A DNA stretch of 64,000 bases from Gillisia sp. Hel1_33_143. GTDB taxonomy: Bacteria > Bacteroidota > Bacteroidia > Flavobacteriales > Flavobacteriaceae. Position numbers and translations under genes: made by a program. This document shows positions 8,406-18,125 of the stretch, in pieces (the first letter of the stretch is position 1; the number at the start of each line of letters is the position of its first letter). The DNA lies in assembly GCF_900104765.1 (NCBI RefSeq), contig NZ_LT629737.1, positions 868,001 to 932,000 of the forward strand, given 5' to 3'. The notes beneath the pieces are model-generated. The model was not told the DNA's origin. It searched no databases and saw nothing but the letters and a program-made list of their open reading frames with translations.

Positions 8406-9281
8406 TTACCAGTCTTTCTCTGTTCTGGTCTTTGCTCCTTTTGCTTTTTGAGCATTGATCTTATCTTGCACCTTTTTCTCTTCGTTATTCATAGCCTCTA
8501 ACAAATTCTTAATTTGTTGTGGAGATAGCTGCCCAGGTTGTGGTTGCTGCTCTTGAGGCTGTTTTTCACCGTTTTGATCTTGCTTATCTTTTTTATCTTT
8601 CGGCTTTCCTTCATCATCCGGTTTCTCAGGCTCCTTTTGCTGATCATCTTTCTGGTCTCCACCTTGATCTTCCTTCTTATCTCCTTCATTTTTATCTTTA
8701 TCCTGATCTCCCTTATCATCCTTATCTTTATTCTTATCCTCCTGATTCTTGTCCTGATCTTTCTTATCATCGTCTCCTCCACCCTCATTTTCATTTTGCT
8801 CCTTTTCAAGCATTTTCTTAGCTAGAGCAAGATTATATCGGGTTTCATCATCTGTAGGATTATTTCTAAGCGCATCTTTATACGCTGCCACCGCTTCCTG
8901 ATATTTCTTCTGCTTCATATACGTATTTCCTAAATTATGAAATACTTCATGCTTAGCGGCTTTCGTTTCAGCAATAGATGCAGCCTGCTTGTATTTTTCT
9001 TCGGCTTGAGAAGCTTTTTCTTTACCATAATACATATTTGCCATATTATATTTGGCGGTAATATTCTCTGGGCTTTTAGCTATTGCCTCTCTATAAGATG
9101 CCTCGGCACTTGCAAAATCATTATCTCCTAATTGATCTTCTGCGGTTCTTAGAAGTTCTTGAGTTTCCTTTTCCAGCTTCTTATCGCTCTTCTCATTTGT
9201 TTGAGCATAAGATATCTGAAAGCAACATAACCCAATGGCTACTATTAGATGTTTATGAAATGTCTTTACTAAATTCCTCAT
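8406..9281 (-). CDS. batC: BatC-like TPR protein with charged low-complexity region
   Basis: A 291-residue secreted or membrane-anchored TPR protein. A signal peptide (ending ISYAQ) is followed by TPR repeats (about 40-155; NLGNTYMKQKKYQEAVAAYK). Residues 160-250 are almost entirely D, K, E, Q, N and G and are surely disordered. The C-terminus returns to a helical stretch (LSPQQIKNLLEAMNNEEKKV). It starts 7 nt after batB. The low-complexity part gives long open frames in the other readings, which are not genes. Confidence 0.88.
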   Translation of the reverse strand: MRNLVKTFHKHLIVAIGLCCFQISYAQTNEKSDKKLEKETQELLRTAEDQLGDNDFASAEASYREAIAKSPENITAKYNMANMYYGKEKASQAEEKYKQAASIAETKAAKHEVFHNLGNTYMKQKKYQEAVAAYKDALRNNPTDDETRYNLALAKKMLEKEQNENEGGGDDDKKDQDKNQEDKNKDKDDKGDQDKDKNEGDKKEDQGGDQKDDQQKEPEKPDDEGKPKDKKDKQDQNGEKQPQEQQPQPGQLSPQQIKNLLEAMNNEEKKVQDKINAQKAKGAKTRTEKDW

Positions 9282-9288
9282 CTTCCCT

Positions 9289-10329
9289 CTATCCTTTTCT
9301 TTCGTTAAATAAGTTCAGTTTCTTTATCCACGCTGTTTTTCTTTCCAATAAGAAAATATCAATTAATAATAGTAAGATACCTACTCCTAAGAACCATTGA
9401 TATTGAGACTGATAGTCTGCAAATTGCTTAGCTTCAAATTCGGTCTTATCCATATTTAAAAGCACCTCTTTTACTTTCTCTGTAACCTGTGATGTAACAT
9501 TTCCCGGAATATATTCTCCCTCCCCGGCATCAGCAATATCTTCCAAAGTTCCTTCATTCAACTTGGTAATTACGGTCTCTCCATTCTGATCTTTTTTATA
9601 AGACCGAATAACTCCGTTCACTTTCATAGGTATAGGACCTCCCTTTGGAGTTCCTACACCTATAGTAAATATTTGAATTCCTTTATCTGCGGCTTCTTTT
9701 GCAATTTCTTCAGAATTACCTTCATGATCTTCCCCATCACTTATAATAAACAAAACTCTACTGGTTTGATCGTCATCATTATAATACGTAGTAGCAAGAT
9801 TAATAGCTTCATTTATAGCCGTTCCCTGAGATGAAACCATATCGGTATTCATGGCCTGAAGAAACATCTTTGCTGATGCGTAATCTGTGGTAATTGGTAA
9901 TTGTGGAAATGCACTACCTGCGTAGGCGATAATTCCGATCCTGTCACTAGCCAAATTATTGATAATCTGAGTAACAAGCTGCTTGGTTTTTTCCAATCTA
10001 TTAGGGGCAATATCTTCTGCCTCCATACTTTTTGAAACATCTATAGCAAAAACAATATCTACTCCTTCCCTTTTTACGGTCTCCATCTTTGTACCGATCT
10101 TAGGATTAACTAAGGCTACTATAATACATGCAAAAGCAAGAAGTAAAATAATGAACTTTAATACAGGTTTAAATCCCGACCTTTCCGGACTCAAAATTTC
10201 CAGCATTTTTTTAGAGGCGAATTGCTGCTGATGCTTTCTTTTCCATAGCAACAAAAGCAAGAATATCACTACCAAAATCGGAATGATAAGCAACAACCAG
10301 AAATATTTTTCTTCTTCTAAAATAGTCAT
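9289..10329 (-). CDS. batB: BatB, VWA-domain membrane protein
   Basis: A 346-residue inner-membrane protein with two N-terminal helices (about 9-28 and 57-74), a von Willebrand A domain with an intact metal site (DVSKS; Asp97, Ser99, Ser101), and a C-terminal helix (FLGVGILLLLIDIFLLE). VWA domains bind partner proteins through the metal. The order batA-batB-batC is that of the Bacteroides aerotolerance operon. Confidence 0.93.
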   Translation of the reverse strand: MTILEEEKYFWLLLIIPILVVIFLLLLLWKRKHQQQFASKKMLEILSPERSGFKPVLKFIILLLAFACIIVALVNPKIGTKMETVKREGVDIVFAIDVSKSMEAEDIAPNRLEKTKQLVTQIINNLASDRIGIIAYAGSAFPQLPITTDYASAKMFLQAMNTDMVSSQGTAINEAINLATTYYNDDDQTSRVLFIISDGEDHEGNSEEIAKEAADKGIQIFTIGVGTPKGGPIPMKVNGVIRSYKKDQNGETVITKLNEGTLEDIADAGEGEYIPGNVTSQVTEKVKEVLLNMDKTEFEAKQFADYQSQYQWFLGVGILLLLIDIFLLERKTAWIKKLNLFNERKG

Positions 10330-10348
10330 TAGAACCTCTCTTTATCTT

Positions 10349-11353
10349 TTAAACAAATCCTTTAAAGATGGTAGACCTCAGCAGGAATTCCAACAATAAT
10401 AATAATCCGGCAATTAGCAATAATGGCCTATATTCATCTGCATAGTTATAGAACTTAAACTCTTCTATATCTGTTTTTTCTAGGCTATCTATCTCTTTAT
10501 AGATCTCTTCTAATTTTTCATTATTTGTGGCTCTAAAATATTTTCCTCCTGTAGTATTTGCTATATCCTGAAGCAATTTTTCATCGATCTCCACCTTCTG
10601 ATTTCCATATTGAAACTGTCCATTAGGTAATATTCCAACAGGAGTAAGCGCTACCCCATTACTTCCAAGACCAATGGTATAAACCTTGATCTTATATTCT
10701 ACCGCAAGCTCACTGGCAATCTTAGGATCTATAAAGCCTGCATTGTTAACCCCATCTGTAAGCAAAATAATAACCTTGCTTTTCGCTTTACTGTCTTTTA
10801 ATCTATTAACAGCAGTAGAAAGTCCCATTCCAATAGCAGTACCATTCTCTAACACCGTATTAAATTCAGTATCTGCCAATGCACTTAGAACAATGGTTTT
10901 ATCGCTGGTTATTGGAGATTTTGTAAAACTCTCTCCGGCATATTCCACCAGTCCTATTCTATCTCCCGGTCTGCCTTTAATAAATTCGCCAGCAACTTCT
11001 TTCAAAGCCTCTAATCTATTAGGCTGAAGATCTCTTGCTAACATACTGGCAGAAACATCAATTGCTAATACTATGTCTATACCCTGAGTTGAAGATGTCT
11101 TACTAGAAACATTGGTAGTTCTAGGTCTTGCCATGGCAACGATCATTAATGCCAAAGCAAGTAACCTTAAAACAAAAAGGGAATGTCTTAGGGTAGGCAA
11201 AATACTTTGTTTTACTTTAAAGCCTTTTATACTGGAAATTCGTACTTCTGCGCGTTGCTTGTTTCTTTTCCAGAAATACCATACTGCAGCAATTGGTAAT
11301 AATAGCAATAGCCAGAAAAACTGCGGATTTTCGAATGTAAAATTATCAAACAT
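10349..11353 (-). CDS. batA: BatA, VWA-domain membrane protein
   Basis: A 334-residue paralogue of BatB with the same layout: N-terminal membrane helices, a VWA domain with metal site DVSAS (Asp99, Ser101, Ser103), and a final helix (LLLIAGLLLLLEFLLR). The ATG at 11353 is preferred over the TTG one codon upstream. It overlaps the stop of the preceding gene by one base (TGATG), indicating translational coupling. Confidence 0.93.
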   Translation of the reverse strand: MFDNFTFENPQFFWLLLLLPIAAVWYFWKRNKQRAEVRISSIKGFKVKQSILPTLRHSLFVLRLLALALMIVAMARPRTTNVSSKTSSTQGIDIVLAIDVSASMLARDLQPNRLEALKEVAGEFIKGRPGDRIGLVEYAGESFTKSPITSDKTIVLSALADTEFNTVLENGTAIGMGLSTAVNRLKDSKAKSKVIILLTDGVNNAGFIDPKIASELAVEYKIKVYTIGLGSNGVALTPVGILPNGQFQYGNQKVEIDEKLLQDIANTTGGKYFRATNNEKLEEIYKEIDSLEKTDIEEFKFYNYADEYRPLLLIAGLLLLLEFLLRSTIFKGFV

Positions 11354-13038
11354 CAATTTCCGGATTTATTGAATTCTACTGAATTTATGATACGATTGGC
11401 AATTTCATCTGCACTCTCATCCCCTTCAGCATAGATTACAGTAACCTGCTGAAATCCTCTATTTTGAGCAAAATTAAGAATCATATAATTTTTCTTTTCA
11501 ACTTGTTCTGAATTTGAAACCGGAAATTCTAAAGTACCATATACCTTTTTTCCGGGAATACCCTGGATAGTTGTAAAATCTTCATCTTTTAAGATGATAT
11601 TCTTAGCACCCTTTTCTTCTAAATTCGCATAGATACCATCTACTGCCTTCTGAAGATCGAATTGTACATTTTCGCGATATTTCACGGTACTTAAAACTAT
11701 GAACAATGGCTCTCGAGGGGCTCCATAAAGAAACATCTCTCCCCCTACCATCATTTCTTGTGTTTCTGGAGGCACATTAAAATCACCTCTTTTTAGAACT
11801 CTAGGAGTAGTAATTGTTACTGCAGGATCTCCATAATCACTATTAATCCAATCTCCTTCTAAAAGTTCTTTAGTATCATTCCCAAAGATCATATCTCTAA
11901 AAGATGAAAAGCCATTTAAACTAATAATTATAGAAACTGCAATTATTATAACCGCAATGGCGCCACCAATAGCTAGTTTAACCTTATTTCTTCTCTTTCT
12001 TTTTTCCTGCTCCAAGCGATAAGCTTCATCTTTTAATCGCTCTTCTTCTGTAGGCTCAGGAATTGCAGCTTTAGTATCTTTAATAACATGCTCTATAGTA
12101 GATCTATCTTCTTTTGCTGTAATAATATCTGGTTTAGAATTAGCAAATTTTGCAAGATCTGCACGTTGCAAGATCTTTTTAAGATCGTCTATAGTATTTC
12201 TGCTAAGATTTAATTCTTTAGCAGCCATTTTCAGCTCCAAATAAGTAATTAACTCTGAAGTGGTACTTTCCATGGCTCTAAGATGAACTTCATCTTCCAG
12301 ATACCTTCTTACAGCTTCGGTTAATTTTGAATAATATTCTTTAGTCTCTCTATTTTCTAATAAATGAGATTCATCTAATTGCTGTAGCTCGAATAAAGCT
12401 CTTTCAAAAGGAGGTAACTTTTTAGCTTTTTCATCTCTTTTCTTTTTCTGTTTGAAAAGATAATATCCTAATGCCACTAGTAATAATATACCTAGTACCC
12501 ACCAAAGCCAATTTGGAAACTCAAAGCCTTGAGGCACTTCCATTGCAGGTTTTATGGGAAACATTTTTTGTTTGGTAGTATCTACCACAATGTCTGCAAC
12601 CTTTACCACCATAGAATCTGTGAGGTAAGGCCTATCATTTATGATAATGCGTTGCTGTGGGATGTTATAACTTCCTGAATCAAATTGGGTTAAAGCGTAT
12701 TCTTTAATTAATTTGAACCTATTATCTAGTCTGCTGGTATCTGTTTTTAAAGACTCTACCACCTCTAAAGGGTTAAAGGTTTTTCCTTCCGGAAATACTA
12801 CAAGATGTGTAGAATCTGTCTCAACGCTTATTTTGTAGATGATCTGTTCCCCTATCTTAATTTGCGAAGAGTCTATAGAGGCTACTATATTAGGCTGTTG
12901 CGCAAAAGATTTTGAAGTATTTAAAAATATAAAACAAAAGAATAGCGCTGCAAGCAGGCTATTAATCTTCTTGGCTTTTCTTAGAGGTTCTTTTAAAAGA
13001 ATATTTTCTTGAGCCAATGTATAATCAAACTTTGTCAT
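11353..13038 (-). CDS. Bat-operon multi-pass protein of unknown function
   Basis: A 561-residue protein between the DUF58 gene and batA. It has a hydrophobic leader (about 26-46), a BatD-like periplasmic beta domain (48-160; SSQIKIGEQIIYKISV), a membrane helix (177-195), a cytoplasmic helical region like the DUF4381 type seen in Bat loci (205-330), a charged stretch, a second helix (354-374), and a C-terminal soluble domain of about 185 residues. That last domain, outside the second helix, is unusual in DUF4381-like proteins. Its place suggests a scaffold for the MoxR/VWA complex. Confidence 0.8.
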   Translation of the reverse strand: MTKFDYTLAQENILLKEPLRKAKKINSLLAALFFCFIFLNTSKSFAQQPNIVASIDSSQIKIGEQIIYKISVETDSTHLVVFPEGKTFNPLEVVESLKTDTSRLDNRFKLIKEYALTQFDSGSYNIPQQRIIINDRPYLTDSMVVKVADIVVDTTKQKMFPIKPAMEVPQGFEFPNWLWWVLGILLLVALGYYLFKQKKKRDEKAKKLPPFERALFELQQLDESHLLENRETKEYYSKLTEAVRRYLEDEVHLRAMESTTSELITYLELKMAAKELNLSRNTIDDLKKILQRADLAKFANSKPDIITAKEDRSTIEHVIKDTKAAIPEPTEEERLKDEAYRLEQEKRKRRNKVKLAIGGAIAVIIIAVSIIISLNGFSSFRDMIFGNDTKELLEGDWINSDYGDPAVTITTPRVLKRGDFNVPPETQEMMVGGEMFLYGAPREPLFIVLSTVKYRENVQFDLQKAVDGIYANLEEKGAKNIILKDEDFTTIQGIPGKKVYGTLEFPVSNSEQVEKKNYMILNFAQNRGFQQVTVIYAEGDESADEIANRIINSVEFNKSGN

Positions 13039-13047
13039 GTTTAGTAC

Positions 13048-13914
13048 TTATGCTCTAGTTTTAAAATAAACCAATAGTTTTTTTGCGTAGCTCTCATCGA
13101 CTCTGGTGCTTAACATTCCGGCACCACTTTTAGAGAAACTTTCTTTAAAATAATTTTCTCGCTCTTTAAAATGAGCTGCATATGAATTTCTAACCGACTT
13201 AGAGCCTGTGTTTACCATAAGTAAATCATCGGTTTCTCTATCTAACATTTGAACCAGACCAACATTTGGCATACTTTCTTCACGCTCATCATAGACTCTA
13301 ATCCCCGTAACGTCATGTTTACCACTAATGATCTTTAAAGTATGTTGATACTCTTCATCCATAAAATCTGAAAGCACAAAAATGATCGCCTTTTTCTTGA
13401 TTACGCTGGTCACATATTTCAAAGCTTCAGCGATATTAGTTCTCTTCCCTTTAGGTTCGAATTCTAACAGCTCTCTAATAATTCTAAGCACGTGAGATCT
13501 TCCTTTTTTAGGTGGAATAAAAAGCTCTAATTCATCTGTAAACAGCAATAACCCGATCTTATCATTATTTTGAGTTGCTGAAAAAGCTAAAGTAGCAGCA
13601 ATTTCAGTAATAACTTCCCTTTTATATTGCTCACCAGATCCAAACAGTTCTGAAGCAGAGATATCCACCACTAGCATCATGGTAAGTTCTCTCTCTTCTT
13701 CAAATACCTTTACAAAAGGTTCATTATAACGGGCAGTTACATTCCAATCTATATTTCTAACATCATCTCCAAATTGATAACTTCTCACTTCACTAAAAGT
13801 CATCCCTCTACCTTTAAATGTAGAATGATATTCTCCCCCAAACACATGATTGCTCAAACGCTTGGTCTTGATCTCAATTTTTCTAACCTTTTTAAGTAAT
13901 TCTTTGGTATCCAT
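13048..13914 (-). CDS. DUF58 domain protein, MoxR operon
   Basis: A 288-residue cytoplasmic protein of the DUF58 family. It carries the hallmark segment GRGMTFSEVRSYQFGDDVRN followed by IDWNVTARYNEPFVK, then a VWA-like fold (MMLVVDISASELFG, with a DxSxS site). DUF58 proteins nearly always sit beside a MoxR AAA ATPase, as here, and may be the adaptor linking the ATPase to VWA membrane partners. Confidence 0.94.
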   Translation of the reverse strand: MDTKELLKKVRKIEIKTKRLSNHVFGGEYHSTFKGRGMTFSEVRSYQFGDDVRNIDWNVTARYNEPFVKVFEEERELTMMLVVDISASELFGSGEQYKREVITEIAATLAFSATQNNDKIGLLLFTDELELFIPPKKGRSHVLRIIRELLEFEPKGKRTNIAEALKYVTSVIKKKAIIFVLSDFMDEEYQHTLKIISGKHDVTGIRVYDEREESMPNVGLVQMLDRETDDLLMVNTGSKSVRNSYAAHFKERENYFKESFSKSGAGMLSTRVDESYAKKLLVYFKTRA

Positions 13915-13986
13915 TTTCTATAATAGCTCTTAAAGAAAGAGCATCATTTAATTTTACAAAAGTGATTGTGCTATTCTTACAACAAT

Positions 13987-14991
13987 CTATGGTACCTCAA
14001 CCTCGTTAATGATCTTACTAATAATATCTTCTGAAGTTATATTTTCTGCCTCTGCTTCATAGGTAATCCCAATTCTATGTCTAAGCACATCATAAACAAC
14101 AGCTCTAACATCTTCAGGAATTACATAACCTCTTCTTTTTATGAAAGCATAACATTTAGCCGCAATTGCCAAATTTATACTACCTCTTGGAGACGCTCCA
14201 AAATTTATAAGAGGTTTTAAATCTTCTAATTTATATTTCTCTGGAGTACGGGTTGCAAAGATAATATCTAAAATATATTTCTCGATCTTTTCATCCATAT
14301 ACACTTCACGAACAGCTTTCTGTGCAGAAGCAATTTGCTCTAAAGATACCACCGGATTAACTTTCTCAAATCCACCTTTTAAATTGGCTCTTACAATTAA
14401 TTGCTCTTCGGCCATTTGAGGATATTTGATCACCGTTTTTAACATGAATCTATCCACCTGAGCTTCCGGTAAAGGATACGTTCCTTCTTGCTCTACAGGG
14501 TTCTGAGTTGCCATTACCAAAAATGGTCTATCTAGAATAAAGGTTTGATCCCCAATAGTAACCTGCTTTTCTTGCATGGCCTCTAGTAAAGCCGATTGCA
14601 CTTTTGCTGGAGCTCTGTTAATCTCATCTGCTAACACAAAATTTGCAAAAATCGGACCTTTCTTTATGCTGAAATCATTCAACTTCATATTATAGATCAT
14701 AGTACCAACCACATCGGCAGGTAAAAGATCTGGAGTGAACTGTATTCTGCTAAAACTACCGTGTACTGCTTGAGACAAGGTGTTAATGGCCAACGTCTTT
14801 GCAAGTCCCGGAACACCTTCCAATAATATATGCCCCTGACTCAAAAGCCCAATAAGCAACCTTTCTACCATGTGTTTTTGACCAACTATAACTTTGTTCA
14901 TTTCTGAAGTTAACAGGTCTACAAACTGACTTTCTCTCTCAATTTTTTCGTTCAGGCTAGAAATGTCTACCGATGCATTGCTTTCTATCAT
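13987..14991 (-). CDS. moxR: MoxR family AAA+ ATPase
   Basis: A 334-residue AAA+ ATPase that heads the bat operon. Walker A is GVPGLAKT (59-66) and Walker B ends ADE (about 121-123) in FANFVLADEINRAPAK. The sensor region ATQNPVEQEGTYPLPEAQVD is typical of MoxR proteins. MoxR proteins act as chaperone-like remodelers of VWA-containing complexes. It begins a leftward run of eight closely spaced genes to batE. I do not see a clear consensus -7 box in the 157-bp gap upstream. Confidence 0.96.
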   Translation of the reverse strand: MIESNASVDISSLNEKIERESQFVDLLTSEMNKVIVGQKHMVERLLIGLLSQGHILLEGVPGLAKTLAINTLSQAVHGSFSRIQFTPDLLPADVVGTMIYNMKLNDFSIKKGPIFANFVLADEINRAPAKVQSALLEAMQEKQVTIGDQTFILDRPFLVMATQNPVEQEGTYPLPEAQVDRFMLKTVIKYPQMAEEQLIVRANLKGGFEKVNPVVSLEQIASAQKAVREVYMDEKIEKYILDIIFATRTPEKYKLEDLKPLINFGASPRGSINLAIAAKCYAFIKRRGYVIPEDVRAVVYDVLRHRIGITYEAEAENITSEDIISKIINEVEVP

Positions 14992-15088
14992 AGGTATTAT
15001 ATTTTTTGAATGTGAAGATATTTATTAGTTACAAAAAGTGCAAATGATACAATTATTGAACCATTTGGGTTAAAATTAAATAAAAAAT

Positions 15089-15125
15089 AAAGGCTAATTG
15101 AAATTTTCATCTTCAATTAGCCTTT
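15089..15125 (-). terminator. Terminator after the DUF4382 gene
   Basis: A perfect 14-bp stem (15089-15102 with 15112-15125) lies 23 nt beyond the stop of the leftward lipoprotein gene. T-rich sequence follows on the minus strand. It insulates the moxR operon from this gene. Confidence 0.75.
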
Positions 15126-15148
15126 ATATATAAATATAGAGAAATCTA

Positions 15149-15970
15149 TTACTCTAAAAATATAGTTTCTAGATCTAAGGTTTCTCCTGTTTTTACCTGA
15201 ACATCATTCATAATTTTTACCGTTAGTCCAGAGCTTATAGCCGGAGTTATTTTTAACTGATAAAGCCCTGCAGGTACACCTTGTAATTCAAAATTTCCAT
15301 TTGCATCTGTATATGCAGAAACAGTGCTAGAAGCATTTTGAATTTTAACTACACTTTGAAAAGTTGTAGGGTGAACAGATCCTTTAATGGTTCCGGTCTC
15401 TATTCCATTAGAAAGTCTAATTACAGGTTTTAAAGCAAATCCTCCACTAGTACCCGCAGCTACAATAGATTGATCTACATCAAAATCCAACAAGAAATTA
15501 TAAGTTTCTCCTGCAGCTAATTCTTGATCTACTTTGATCTTTAGTCCAGATTGTTGAGCGCTAGGAGTACTAAGAGCTTGAGATTCTCCATTTACCACTA
15601 CCGTATTATTATTCCCTAATACCAATCTAATCTGTCCTAAATAACCCGCAGGCACATCTGTATCTGCTAAAAGTTGAGTTACTCCACCTGTTAACTCTAA
15701 AAGGTCATACACTCCTGTCTTAACACCTCCAAGACTTTTCCAACCTTCTTCTCCTTCTGTACTGGCATCTGCTTTGATCATTACGTCTACCACATCTACA
15801 AAAACAGCGTCGTAATCTCCAGGTGCATCGGTCATGCTTACTGTAATTCTCGCACTCCCATTGTCAGAATCATCATCATTGCTACAGCTAATAAGTGATA
15901 CCATTGCAAGAGCCACTACCAACATAGGCAAAAGTCTCATTGATCTTAATTTCATCCAGTTCATTTTCAT
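15149..15970 (-). CDS. DUF4382 domain lipoprotein
   Basis: A 273-residue lipoprotein. The signal peptide ends in a lipobox (SLISC) followed by an acidic stretch (SNDDDSDNGS), a pattern often linked to outer-membrane or surface lipoproteins in Bacteroidota. A DUF4382 domain follows (about 40-190; ITVSMTDAPGDYDAVFVDV), then a carboxypeptidase regulatory-like beta domain (about 195-273; GTIKGSVHPTTFQSVVKI). Function unknown; it is probably exposed on the cell surface. It stands alone with its own terminator. Confidence 0.88.
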   Translation of the reverse strand: MKMNWMKLRSMRLLPMLVVALAMVSLISCSNDDDSDNGSARITVSMTDAPGDYDAVFVDVVDVMIKADASTEGEEGWKSLGGVKTGVYDLLELTGGVTQLLADTDVPAGYLGQIRLVLGNNNTVVVNGESQALSTPSAQQSGLKIKVDQELAAGETYNFLLDFDVDQSIVAAGTSGGFALKPVIRLSNGIETGTIKGSVHPTTFQSVVKIQNASSTVSAYTDANGNFELQGVPAGLYQLKITPAISSGLTVKIMNDVQVKTGETLDLETIFLE

Positions 15971-16148
15971 AATTATTATTGATTATTAGTTTAATGTGGA
16001 TAACGCACTATTATCTATTTCATTTTACAGAATTCTTCAATTAACATTATTTAACAAGCTTTGATAAGGGTTTAATATCCATAATCATCTTACTTGCAAT
16101 ACATTTTATAAATTGTGGTCATCAAAAAAAATTCAACATTTAACATAT

Positions 16149-16901
16149 ATGAAAAAGACAGCACTTATTACCGGAGCTACAAGCGGAATTGGGGAAGCAA
16201 CTGCTCGTGAATTGGCAAAGATGAATATTCATCTAATTTTATGTGGGCGTAGAGAAGATGCGCTGGAAAAACTTAGCGCAGAACTTTCTTCTCAAACTAA
16301 GGTTACCACGTTAAAATTTGATGTTAGAAATAAAGAAGAGATCAATAATCAGATAAACAGTTTGCCACAAGATTTTAAGCAAATTGATATTCTAATTAAC
16401 AATGCAGGAAATGCGCATGGCCTAGATCCAATTCAAGATGGAGATACAGAAGATTGGGATGCAATGATAGATATCAATGTAAAAGGTTTGCTCTATGTTA
16501 CTAAAGCAATCATTCCGCAAATGACGGAAAGAGGATCTGGCCACATTATAAATATTGGTTCTACAGCCGGAAAAGAAGTATATCCAAATGGTAATGTGTA
16601 CTGCGCCAGTAAATTTGCTGTAGATGCGTTAAACCAAGGAATGAGAATAGATCTTAACAAGGCAGGTATTAGAGTGGGCGCTGTAAATCCAGGACTTACC
16701 CATACAGGCTTTAGCAACGTAAGATTTAAGGGGGATGATGAGAAAGCAGAAAATGTATATAAAGGATTTGACCCGTTACAACCAGAAGACATTGCAGAGA
16801 TCATTGCCTTTGTAGTTACCAGACCTTACCACGTAAATATTGCAGATCTTACAGTAATGCCCACCGCACAGGCAAGCAGTACTATAATCAATAAAAATTA
16901 G
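16149..16901 (+). CDS. SDR family NAD(P)-dependent oxidoreductase
   Basis: A 250-residue classical short-chain dehydrogenase. It has the cofactor motif TGATSGIG near the N-terminus, NNAG (about 85-88), a catalytic Ser (INIGSTAG), and YCASK with the catalytic Tyr and Lys. It resembles the YdfG/serine 3-dehydrogenase-like group, but substrate is uncertain. I chose the ATG at 16149, which gives a start right before the Rossmann strand (MKKTALITG); earlier in-frame codons add an unlikely 12-residue tail. Confidence 0.92.
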   Translation: MKKTALITGATSGIGEATARELAKMNIHLILCGRREDALEKLSAELSSQTKVTTLKFDVRNKEEINNQINSLPQDFKQIDILINNAGNAHGLDPIQDGDTEDWDAMIDINVKGLLYVTKAIIPQMTERGSGHIINIGSTAGKEVYPNGNVYCASKFAVDALNQGMRIDLNKAGIRVGAVNPGLTHTGFSNVRFKGDDEKAENVYKGFDPLQPEDIAEIIAFVVTRPYHVNIADLTVMPTAQASSTIINKN

Positions 16902-16932
16902 AACGGTCCTGGCATTAAATTATAAATATTGA

Positions 16933-16969
16933 ATTTAGGAAGAAGTGTTATAAAAGCTTCTTCCTAAAT
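16933..16969 (+). terminator. Terminator after the SDR gene
   Basis: A perfect 13-bp stem (16933-16945 with 16957-16969) 31 nt after the SDR stop, followed by a modest T-rich stretch. The next gene starts 19 nt later. Confidence 0.65.
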
Positions 16970-16988
16970 CTTATTTCAGCTCTTTAGT

Positions 16989-18125
16989 ATGATTAACAAA
17001 CGGCTTTTAATTAAAAACTTACTCGCTCATAATGATGAGAGCAGTTTTTATGACAAAAAACGAAAGCTGAATATGGATCAAAAAGAGGGAAAGGCCAAGT
17101 TCTTAAAACACGTATGTGCGCTTGCAAACTCTAACCCTAAAAATAACTCCTATATAGTTATAGGTGTTGAAGATGAAGACAATAGTATAAAGGGTGTAGA
17201 CTTTTTTGATGATAGTAAGATTCAAAATCTTATTAATGCCTATTTAGAGAACCCACCATTGGTATCTTATGAAAATATACCTTTTCCGCATCTGCCTGAT
17301 AATTTGGTAGTAGGTCTTGTAACTATAAGATCTAATCACGAGAAGGTTTGTTCCCTGCGAAAGAACATCTGGAAATATTATGGCGGAACAGTTTTCATTA
17401 GAGAAGGGAGCATGAGTATGCCCAAAGATCTGGATGTAGAGATAAAAGATAATAACTCATCGATTGTAGATGCTATAGAAAAACATTCTCATAATAATAT
17501 TGAACTCACGCTAGACGGCGTATTCGATTTTATGAAAATACGGCAAGATTTTCATCCAAATTATAAGGTATTTAAAGAGTACTTTGTGGTTTGCTGGGCC
17601 GGAAAAACAAAAAAAATACGTGGAGAAACCTATTTCTCTAGAGTAGATATTGAATTAATTAATGAGCAGGTTAAACTCTTTTATTCTGAGCTGGATGAAG
17701 TAAGTATTAGTTTTAATAAGGACTACTTTAAAATAGTAGAATATGTTCACCTTGGTTTAAAGAACGATCTTCATAAATATCCTTTAGAAGAGGTGATTAT
17801 AAAATTTAAAGATAATGCGAGTTATGATATCCAAAGCACCCTATTATTTCAACCCCCAAAGTTCGACAGGAAAATACTATATCACATCTACAATATAAAC
17901 AATGCTCTTATAGCTAAGCTTAAGAACAATTTTAAGCTTAGTAGAAATGAGGAAGAGGATCTATTAAATCTTCCGGCCACTTACCTTATTTGTTATTTTA
18001 ATGATTTTGAAATGGCTATAGTAAAATTGGAAGAAGCTAAAGAGTTATTACGCACCCATAATGAAAATGCATATCAGTCTTATAAAGACAGTATCAGAAT
18101 ATTAAGAAAAGTAAAATACAGTTAA
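16989..18125 (+). CDS. Schlafen-AlbA-type putative nucleic-acid-binding protein
   Basis: A 378-residue protein. Its first about 150 residues match the AlbA_2/Schlafen domain (often called divergent AAA-4), with the core KAKFLKHVCALAN followed by NSYIVIGVEDEDNSIKGVD and a later GTVFIREGS. The remaining about 220 residues are mixed and unassigned. The domain occurs in RNA-binding and cleaving Schlafen proteins and in many uncharacterised bacterial ATP-binding annotations; I see no classic Walker A. It ends directly against the start of a metallophosphoesterase (TAA then ATG with no spacer), so the two are co-translated. Confidence 0.75.
   Translation: MINKRLLIKNLLAHNDESSFYDKKRKLNMDQKEGKAKFLKHVCALANSNPKNNSYIVIGVEDEDNSIKGVDFFDDSKIQNLINAYLENPPLVSYENIPFPHLPDNLVVGLVTIRSNHEKVCSLRKNIWKYYGGTVFIREGSMSMPKDLDVEIKDNNSSIVDAIEKHSHNNIELTLDGVFDFMKIRQDFHPNYKVFKEYFVVCWAGKTKKIRGETYFSRVDIELINEQVKLFYSELDEVSISFNKDYFKIVEYVHLGLKNDLHKYPLEEVIIKFKDNASYDIQSTLLFQPPKFDRKILYHIYNINNALIAKLKNNFKLSRNEEEDLLNLPATYLICYFNDFEMAIVKLEEAKELLRTHNENAYQSYKDSIRILRKVKYS

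Noticed and set aside
8498-8825. Several long open frames on both strands over the batC region
   Set aside because: They arise from the D/K/E/Q-rich low-complexity codons of BatC; their products are simple-sequence (Lys/Arg/Ile or Phe/Leu-rich) with no domain.
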